Origin: Delphinus delphis
Taxonomy: Eukaryota > Chordata > Mammalia > Artiodactyla > Delphinidae
Length of the DNA stretch: 64,000 bases
Reading direction: 5' to 3'
NCBI RefSeq assembly: GCF_949987515.2
Contig: NC_082685.1
Location: forward strand, 31,248,668-31,312,667
Shown in pieces: positions 56,625 to 64,000 of this stretch. The notes beneath the pieces were generated by a model. The model was given only the letters and a program-made list of their open reading frames with translations, searched no databases and was not told where the DNA came from. Made by a program: the position numbers and the translations under genes. The first letter of the stretch is position 1, and every line of letters begins with the position of its first letter.

Positions 56625-57087
56625 TGTATTAGTTTCCTAAGGTTCTCATAACTAATTACTACAAACTGGGTAGCCTAAAACAAGAGACATTTATTCACTC
56701 ACAGAATTCTCTTCTGGAGGCCAAAAATCAAAAGGCAAGGTACTGGCATGGCCGTCCTCTCTCTGAAGACTCCAAAGGAGAATCACTGCTTGCCTCTCCC
56801 AGCTTCTGGTGGTTCTTGGCATTCCCTGACTTGTGGCAAAATAGCTTCAATCTGTGCCTCTGTCTTCACACGATCTTTTGCTCTCTGTGTCTCAAATCTC
56901 TCCCCTTTCTCTTACAAGAGCAACCATCATTGAACTTAGCACCCATCCTATGTTCAGGGTGATCTCAATCTGAAATTCTTAACTTAATTACATCTCCAAA
57001 GACCCTATTTCCAAGTAGAATAAATTCACATTCATAGGTTAGGATTTGGACCTATCACTCTGGGGGCACTATTCAATCAACTACATG
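56625..57087 (-). mobile_element. MaLR-like LTR, minus strand, inside an older repeat
   Basis: The plus strand is the reverse complement: 'tgtattagtttcctaaggttctcataactaattactacaaactgggtagcctaaaac', 'tctggaggccaaaaatc', 'gcttctggtggttcttggcattcc', 'caatctgtgcctctgtcttcacacg', 'acttaattacatctccaaagaccctatttcc' and 'ttcacattcataggttaggatttgg'. Same family group as 14254, 39938 and 47636. It splits the ancient repeat on either side. Confidence 0.78.
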
Positions 57088-57240
57088 GGCTAAGCTTTAG
57101 GATTCTAGAATTACAAGTTTGGGTAGAGGAGAGGGAAGAAACCTGCAAAGGAGATTAAGATGCTGCTTTCAGGGAATGCGGGTATCACAGAGGCTAAAAC
57201 CAGCAAGAGTGTCAAGAAGAATGTGGTCAAGCTGAGAGGA
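57088..57240 (+). repeat. Ancient interspersed repeat, part 2
   Basis: 'ggtagaggagagggaagaaacctgcaaaggagattaagatgctg' and 'gcgggtatcacagaggctaaaaccagcaagagtgtcaagaag' fit the downstream part of the same old repeat as 55790-56624, in order and orientation. Confidence 0.5.
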
Positions 57241-58404
57241 ACATTGCTTTGTTATGAATAGCAATTAAGAAAATCCATGCAAACACACAGCATAGCGCCT
57301 TTTAAGTACACAAGTACTATTGTTGTTTTCACTGTTGTTGAATAGAAAAGCCCTAATTTTCTAGAAAAGCATTTTAACCCAGCATTGAAAATTATTCTAG
57401 TGGAACTGTCCTACTATTTGGTTTAGTGATGAATGTTTAAAGGAACTTTAAAAAATGGCCATACTGAATAATGTAATTTTTATCATCTGCATGGAAAAAA
57501 ATAGAGAACTTAATTGAAAGTCCATTTTAGGATACTCTCAATTAATATTTTAGCTTGCTTAAATTTACTATATGTGTTTTCAAATGGATCAAATAAGGCC
57601 TTGATGTATTGGTAGAAAAGGACTGGAACAATAAATAGAATCTGGATTGTGAAGAATAAGGAATTCATGACTTAAATTGTTTTTCTAAAATGTTTCTAGC
57701 ATATATAAATATATATATATAATGATATATATAAATACATATTGAAATATGTATTTTTATGTATTTATTTATTTATTTATATATTTAAGAGTTTTATTTC
57801 CTATTGGGGTCATTTCAAATCTTGATTCTGTGAGTAGGACTTGAAACTCATTCTGTGTCACTGAAATTCTTAAGAATGTCTTAAGACCTTATGAAGATGT
57901 GATATCAGAATATAAAACCATTTTAACTAAGTATTTAAAAATAAAATAGCCTAGAACTCCCTTGAGCTAATTCTATTTCTAATACTTTAAGTTTGATATT
58001 AAGATGCACTAATTTAAGAACTTGGCATTTGAGTGATCTGTAGAATTTAGGCAAAGCCAATAAAAGCATTTCCAAAAGACAGCCCTAGAAGGAATAGGAT
58101 GGATTTTAACCAGGCATAGTCTTTCAGTAGTAAGCTATACTGATCTTAAAAGGACTCAAGAATATATGAGTAGAAACTTTGCTCTTAAAAAAAAGCATTT
58201 TTAATAGGACAGTGTGGTTGTATGGGAAAGTAGGAGTTCTTATACTTTTATTTTATCCAGCAAATACATATAGATATATTTTCCACAGGTGATAGTCTCA
58301 ATACTTTTTTGGATCACGTATCCCAATAGTATTTTATGTGTATGCACATATACCAAATATTTTCTCTATTTATTTTAAAAAATATGTAAAAAATCCAAAC
58401 TATA
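57241..58404. other. AT-rich unassigned DNA with TA/TTTA tracts
   Basis: Simple TA and TTTA sequence at 57700-57785. Otherwise nothing recognised. The last 10 bases (ccaaactata, 58395-58404) are the left TSD of the next SINE. Confidence 0.45.
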
Positions 58405-58618
58405 TATATATATTTATATATTTTTTTGCAGTACGCAGGCCTCTCACTGTTGCGGCCTCTCCCGTTGCGGAGCACAGGCTCTGGATGCGCAGGCTCAGCA
58501 GCCATGGCTCATGGGCCCAGCCGCTCCGCGGCATGCGGAATCCTCCCAGACCGGGGCACGAACCCGTGTCCCCTGCACCGGCAGGCGGACTCTCAACCAC
58601 TGCACCACCAGTGAAGAC
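58405..58618 (-). mobile_element. CHR-type SINE, minus strand, tail turned into TA repeat
   Basis: Reverse CHR body from 'gcagtacgcaggcctctcac' to 'caccaccagtgaagacc'. A 10-bp target-site duplication ccaaactata lies at 58395-58404 and 58619-58628. The poly(T) side is short and extended by TATATTTATATA, so the former A tail has decayed into a TA microsatellite. The head end carries changes (gtgaagac for the usual gggaagcc). Confidence 0.92.
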
Positions 58619-58628
58619 CCAAACTATA

Positions 58629-58730
58629 ATTTTTAAAAGATGAAAAACTAATAGAAATAAAAGTTGAATTATTAGCACATCTGAGCCGCAGGGGAAAACT
58701 TAAGTTTAGGGCATTAGAGGAGTAGTTGGT
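58629..58730. other. Unassigned DNA
   Basis: Short AT-rich gap between the SINE and a MIR fragment; nothing recognised. Confidence 0.4.
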
Positions 58731-58820
58731 CTACCACAGTGGTTAAGACGGAGGGTTCAAAAGACAGGTTGCTTGCGTTAAAATCATGGCTCTGCCAGTC
58801 AGTCTGAGAATCTTAGACTG
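58731..58820 (+). repeat. MIR 5' fragment, plus strand
   Basis: 'ccacagtggttaagacggagggttcaaaagacaggttgcttgcgttaaaatcatggctctgccagtc' matches the first ~80 bp of MIR ('agtggttaagagc...gactgcctgggttcaaatcctggctctgccac'). Confidence 0.75.
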
Positions 58821-59377
58821 ATGTAAGATCATCAAAGATCATTGGGCAATGTGCTTCTGCAAACTCAATCCACTCCCTTGTCTCCCTACATAGAAGGGTA
58901 ACGCTAGGAGTAGTCTTGACTAGAATGTATTTCTAGATTAGGATAGGGTTCCTCTATATCATCCCTTGTAGGAGGATAAACTTATCCAGTTTGTTTAGGA
59001 TTTACTCAGTTTAGCACTGAATCTCCCACATCCACTTTCTAAACCTGTCCCAGGCAGACTAAGATGGTTGGTTAGCAATCATGTAACAGAGAAAGGCAAT
59101 AAAGAAAATACTAATGCATTGTGCCCAGAGTACTCAGAATTCCTCTAAAGAGGTTTTCTAAATAAATTCAAGCTTTTAATTTTATAGTTATTAAATATAA
59201 AGTAATGCTTGAGAAAATGGGAAATTCAAAAGGTAAATTAAGTCTTTGCTATTCAATATGTGTTTCTTCAGACCAACAGCATCGCCTTCAAGTAGGAGCT
59301 TGATAGAAAAAAATGTAGGATATCTCAGGACCCACTCTCAGATCCTGGACCAGGATTTACATGTTAACAATATCCCG
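58821..59377. other. Unassigned DNA
   Basis: No recognised element between the MIR fragment and the next SINE. Confidence 0.4.
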
Positions 59378-59590
59378 TTTTTTGTTTTGTTTTTTTTTGC
59401 GGTACGCGGGCCTCTCACTGCTGTGGCCTCTCCCATTGCGGAGCACAGGCTCCGGACGCGCAGGCTCAACGGCCATGGCTCACGGGCCCAGCTGCTCCGT
59501 GGCATGTGGGATCCTCCCAGACCAGGGCACGAACCCGTGTCCCCTGCATCGGCAGGCGGACTCTCAACCACTGCGCCACCAGGGAAGCCC
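59378..59590 (-). mobile_element. CHR-type SINE, minus strand, CpG-rich
   Basis: A T-rich tail side (with G interruptions), then 'gcggtacgcgggcctctcac' through 'gcgccaccagggaagccc'. It keeps most CpGs, including those of the tail-proximal 'gtacgcggg' and the head 'tgcgccacc', so it is among the youngest-looking copies here. The target-site duplication is unclear. It lies in the same orientation as the copy about 0.8 kb upstream. Confidence 0.94.
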
Positions 59591-59919
59591 TCCCCTGGGT
59601 ATTTTTTAAGCACATCAAATTTGGGGAGCAATGATATAGAATAGCAAATAACTATAACCCTCCCCCCATTGATTTCTACACATCCCAATTCCGGAGATGC
59701 ATCCAAATCACCTGGTATAAACTTTTATACCTGCTCTTACCTAAGGATATTCAGGGTCATCTTGTGTTTTAGGAATACCATGGGTGTTTCTGATTTATAA
59801 TAAAAGCTGAGACCTCTAGTTTAGAACAGATAGGAGATTATTTCCTTTTAACCTAGTCACCTTCTTAAACCTCACTACCATACACAAGTATTATTTCAGT
59901 TTATTGCACTGCGTTAAGC

Positions 59920-60093
59920 CAGTGGTTCTCATACTGCTGTGTGTATTAGAATTACCTGGAAGGTTTGCTGAAGTACAGAGTATGGGACTCCACCTCCAGA
60001 ACTGCTGACTCATGGACCTTAATTTGCATTTCTAATAAGTTCCCAGATGATACATATACTTCTGGTCCAGGAGCCACACTTTGAGAACCACTG
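59920..60093 (+). mobile_element. MER5A-like hAT non-autonomous DNA transposon
   Basis: Starts cagtggttctcatactgc and ends tttgagaaccactg, which are the inverted ends of MER5A. The interior 'attagaattacctgga', 'tttgcatttctaataagttcccagatgat' and 'ctggtccaggagccacac' matches. Full length at 174 bp. The flanking 8-mers do not match, so the TSD has decayed. Confidence 0.92.
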
Positions 60094-60099
60094 ATTTGG

Positions 60100-60290
60100 C
60101 GACCTGGCTCTGAAAATTAAGGCTCTGGGTTTAAACTGCAGCACTTAACATCAGTTAGTGCTCTGGCCTTGGGCAAGCTGCTACTTTTTGTTCTTGTACT
60201 TCTGTTCCTGCATTTGTAACATGAGGAGAATTTGGGTATGTACCTTATATGTATAAATGAAATAATTCATGTAAAGCATAATGTCCATTC
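60100..60290 (+). repeat. MIR SINE, plus strand
   Basis: 'ctggctctgaaaattaaggctctgggtttaaactgcagcactt', 'gctctggccttgggcaagctgct', 'cctgcatttgtaacatgaggagaa', 'aaataattcatgtaaagcataatg' follows the MIR order. Confidence 0.7.
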
Positions 60291-61139
60291 TTTGCTACTG
60301 CTTGTAGAGATATTTATCACTTTTATTGTCCAAAATCAAAGAATACTGACTAGTTAATGTTATGCGTTTTGGCCACTAAGCAAGCTTATTCCTCATGACA
60401 CTAGACCTATGACCAGTATTTTAAAAAAAGATTCAAAAACAAATTAGACACAACAAAAATACATATAGCTTCTCTGAAGTTCTGCAGTCTCAAGGCTCAT
60501 TCATTTATTAAAGGCCCTGAGAAGTCCTGCAGTATAGAAACCTGTTTAACATAATGTTTTCTAGAATTAAATCCTTGAGAATGAATGTTATTTGGAATGT
60601 GCTTTGAAAAACACTGGCTTAGACAGCTAACTTTCTTTTGAAATGAGATGCTGTATTTTTTGTACATTAATTTATCAACTTTAGAAAATACTCTCACAAA
60701 CTAATCAGTATTTCACTGTAAAGGCAGTGTACTATCTGATAAGCAATCTTATGAGAATGGATGAAAGAATGTCACACAATTGAAAGGGGGGTTAAGAACA
60801 TGTCACACAATTGAAAGGGGGGTTAAGAACAATGGACAGAAGACAATGTTCTATTTGTGTACACAAGACTAAGTGAAAAATGTCCTAACCAGGTCTCCTG
60901 TAAAGTCCAGATAATAGTGCTATAACTCACTGTTTGAAGTTTGATAAACCATAGAGATGATTCTCAAGACCTTAAGCCTAGAATGTATTATAAATAGATC
61001 TCAAACTGATGATAAAGACTAATTTGTATTAGATTTTAAAGAATCAAAGGGCATAAAAGGACCTTAAGGTAACCTATTATTTTTGAATTTTTTATTAAAT
61101 AACTTCATTCAGTCTACCATCTTGCTTACTGCTTAGGTG
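60291..61139. other. Unassigned DNA with a 31-bp tandem duplication
   Basis: No family was recognised. The only structure is the perfect duplication at 60770-60831, listed separately. Confidence 0.45.
60770..60831 (+). repeat. 31-bp perfect tandem duplication
   Basis: Two identical 31-base units (60770-60800 and 60801-60831), each starting tgtcacacaattgaaagggg and ending ttaagaaca, in sequence with no recognised repeat. Confidence 0.95.
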
Positions 61140-62208
61140 AACTCACTCAGATTCACAGCTTTAAATTCACCTATCGGTTGATGACTCACCAATTTACAAA
61201 ACGAGCCTTGCCTCAATCTTTGAACTCAATTCATATATCTGGCACTGATTTGATATCTCTACTGGGATGTCTAATAGGATCTCAAATTTAAGTTGTCTGA
61301 ACTTGAAATCTTGGTTCACCTAAACCTATCTCCATACTGATTTCTTTTGTTATCATCTCTAACTTGGTAAATGGCAAGTCCATCTTACCACTTCCTTGTG
61401 CCAAAAGCCTTGGTATCATCCTTGATTCTTTCTTCTCACACCTCACATTCAATCCATCACCAAGCCGGTCAGATTGCCTTTTAAAAATACCCAGAATCAA
61501 GCTTCATCTACCCACTCTCACTGCTACCACCTAGTCAAAACCACCTACAATTTTCGCTGACATTAGTGTATTTCTGTACTGGTCTCCCTGCTTTCTGTCC
61601 TAGGAACCCAGCAATCTAGTCTCACAGAATAGATAGAATGATCCTCTTGAAAGACAAATCTGATCACGAATCTCCTTGCTTAAAACTTTAAAATGGTGTA
61701 AAACTCTCCCACCTTACTCTTAGTAAAACCCAAAATACTTGTTATAACCTCGAAAGTATTGCAGGTTCTGGGTCCCCTCCCACCTCTGACATCATGTCCT
61801 GCCATTTTCCTTATGACTCACTGTGCCTACCGCTCTCTGTATTCTTCCTGAAATACATCAAGTATATCCCCACTTCAGTGCCTTTGCATGTGCTATTCCA
61901 CTGCCTTCAACACTTGCCCAGATATATCTACATGGTTCACTCTCTGGCTTTGTTTAGGTCTCTGCTAGATATTGCATACACGACAGCACTTCTGTAATTA
62001 TGTTTTCTGAGCTACAACTACTACCATCAGCCCTTAACCCTCATAGAAGTTAACACTGTCTGACGTATACATTTTTGGGGTTATTATCTATTTTTTGCCC
62101 ACTAGAATGCAATCTCTATAACCATTTGCTCACTACTTCATCCCCAGGATGTAGAGCAGATCTTAGCACATAGAAGGCATCGATAAATATTTGCTGAATG
62201 AATGAACA
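61140..62208 (+). mobile_element. L2 LINE, ~1 kb of ORF2 end and 3' UTR
   Basis: A long, ordered match to L2: 'aagccttggtatcatccttgattctttcttctcacacctcacattcaatcc', 'ggtctccctgctttctgtcc', 'gaatgatcctcttgaaagac', 'tgatcacgaatctccttgcttaaaac', 'tcagtgcctttgcatgtgctattccactgcc', 'ggtctctgctagatattgc', ending 'ggatgtagagcagatcttagcacatagaaggcatcgataaatatttgctgaatgaatgaac'. The left boundary is approximate. Non-coding fossil of the LINE that mobilised MIR. Confidence 0.9.
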
Positions 62209-63694
62209 GAGAACCTACTTTATCTATGCCTCTAGCTCAAACTCTGACCTCTGCTTAAATTTTCACCAAATCATTATCTACCCAATATAAGAGATATTAC
62301 TATGATTTAATTATTTCCTCAATGCATTGAAACTATCCCAATTCTTATTCTCTACTATTCAACATGCTTGTCTTTGGAGCTAGAAATTGGTAGTACTTCC
62401 TTTCCTTACATTTTCTCTGATTGTGTGATAGGATGGAGGAGGCATGGATATTTCTTGAGCTGAAGTTTCTGGTTAGGACACTGACATCTTACAGTTTTCT
62501 TTCTATTAGATTTTTATTTGTTTTAATTCCTTGTGGAATCCTTGGCATTATGCTCACTTTTATGACCAAGGATCTAATCACACACACTGGTTAGGACAGC
62601 CAAAAACAAAACCCAAAAGAACAACAAAACTGCATGTTTCTATAATAAACAAACAAAAACAAACAACAAATTATGTTACAATATATTACAATATTTCCAT
62701 TAAAGGGTCTTCCATAGTTATTGACTACAGCTCTCCTTAACTTGGGGCCTCTCAAAAGGTGGCTGGTTTAAAATCTTGATGTATGATTAAAGAGGAGGGA
62801 AACTGTATGAGCTGAATCTAAAAATAGGCAAGTCTTGTTTTATTCTGACATTTCAGCCAGCAGCTCCAGCCCTCTTCTGGGAAAACAAGTATCAGACAGG
62901 AGGACAGTGGCTCTGTTCCTTGTTTATAATCTACAGGGACCCGCTGATGGTTGGCAACACTTGAACAATTTAAAGAGCCCGACCTCTACGCTCTAGAAGC
63001 ATTTCAGTGAATATGTAAAAGTCTCCATGAGGACTCCAGTGTTTGGAAACATAATGGTAAAATTTTGATTGAGGCTCAGTATTGATTAACTTCTTTAAAG
63101 TTCTGGCAGTGACATTTCTGCCATTAAGTAGTTTGCTCATGCACTTAATATTGGGAAAACGGAACACCAGAGATCAAGGGCTAAATAAGAAAAGGGCCCT
63201 TTTGTATTTTTCACATTCTACCTTCAGCAGAATACAGTCTCTCCAATATTCATACTAGTGACTACCAAAAGTGTGTATGTATGTGGTCCAGGAGCAACAG
63301 TAAATCCTTGAAAAGAATCCTGAAAGGAGAGACAAGAGACCAAATTTTTTTTTTTCTAACTTTTACCTGCTGCTTCATAAATCACTTGCGCGCTCAGGGA
63401 TTTCACTTCTTATCTGTATAACCTGAAAGATTAGGTGTGTACCCTACTGAGAATGAAAAAAGTTAGTGTAGCCTCATGGCTTGAGGTAGGTTAAAACAGA
63501 CATTTTGTCTATGTCTTTGGCATAAAGAAGGATTCTTTCCTACATCTTCTATTCCCCAGCTTGAAACAGGTATCATGAGAAGTCTCCATCTACCACCTTC
63601 ACTTATGTAACGATCTAAAGAGCCCAATCCTCCGACTATGTAGCAGAGTTGGTGATAAGAGAGTATAAAGTGGGGAAAAATGGTTTGCAGACCA
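62209..63694. other. Unassigned DNA
   Basis: An AAAC-type simple stretch lies at 62643-62670 and a T run at 63344-63354. No gene or repeat family was recognised. Confidence 0.45.
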
Positions 63695-63875
63695 TCTTCC
63701 TAGAATCACAGGTCTTAGTACAAAGTGACTTTAGAAAGTTGTTATTAGTATTACCATTTATATTTGAAGCAACTGAAATCCAAAAGAGTTAAATATTCCA
63801 CCTAAAGTTATAATGCAATTAAGTGGTAGAAATAAAATACTACCTTTGATGTAGAGCTAATTCTACTTCACCTTT
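63695..63875 (-). repeat. Probable MIR-type SINE, minus strand
   Basis: 'ctagaatcacaggtcttagta', 'gtgactttagaaagttgttattagtattaccatttatatttgaagcaactgaaatcc', 'gagttaaatattccacctaaagttataatgcaattaagtggtagaa' follows a MIR-like reverse order. Diverged. Confidence 0.5.
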
Positions 63876-64000
63876 CTTTCAGCAAGTTTCTGCATAACTT
63901 ATTCCTTGTGGTCTGAGGCCTTGCATTTAATCCCTCCTGCCTTTTGGTACCTTCATCTACAGACAAATATGAGATGAAACCATTAAAAATAAATGTATAA

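Noticed and set aside
1..64000. CRISPR arrays, operons, ribosome binding sites, phage or bacterial mobile systems
   Set aside because: The window is mammalian nuclear DNA. No regularly spaced direct repeats, operon-like coding strings or prokaryotic signals are present, and no undescribed defence or gene system could be supported.

Overview
This is a gene-poor window of mammalian nuclear DNA, almost certainly from a cetacean and most likely a toothed whale. The main clue is a set of tRNA-derived SINEs of the CHR type (cetacean/hippopotamus/ruminant family). Seven are the compact ~200-bp form, two the longer ~340-bp form and one the short ~190-bp form. They sit beside artiodactyl-type L1 elements, and no BovB-type LINE was recognised. 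The sequence is AT-rich. I found no convincing protein-coding exon, processed gene copy, tRNA or rRNA gene, CpG island or CRISPR array. The longest open frames fall in L1 or SINE copies or in low-complexity DNA.

Layout: 1-17 kb is mostly old or unassigned AT-rich DNA. It holds MIR fragments, one L2 end, a 5'-truncated L1 (3996-4810, perfect target-site duplication), a MaLR-like LTR, and two copies of an unidentified ~203-bp unit near 12.7 and 14.8 kb. 17-29.5 kb is a dense nested stack. An old L1 (from ~17990) was split by a nearly full-length Tigger1 DNA transposon (19500-22063), and both then received SINEs. A second L1 with a 5' region and ORF1 starts near 23193 and carries a SINE in its ORF2 part. 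A HAL1/L1-like block follows, interrupted by a young L1 end and a MaLR LTR. 29.5-34 kb is sparse, with a MIR and a Tigger-like MITE. 34.3-36.7 kb is a textbook 5'-inverted (twin-primed) L1 flanked by two SINEs. 37-48 kb is AT-rich with an old L1 (40915-42985) and two related LTRs. 48-54 kb holds minus-strand old L1 sequence, a short SINE with an 18-bp duplication, and an L1M 3' end containing a compound TG/TA/CA tract. 54-64 kb holds an ERVL-type LTR, MIRs, an ancient ~1.3-kb repeat split by an LTR, two SINEs, a MER5A and a 1-kb L2.

Nothing here works together as a gene system. The interest lies in insertion history: nesting order, a twin-primed L1, an inverted SINE pair, a SINE with an odd 5' junction, several short perfect tandem duplications, and one unidentified repeated unit. 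Repeat family names come from recognition by eye, not from a database search. Boundaries of old repeats are approximate, commonly by 10-50 bases. I found no evidence for a new biological system.
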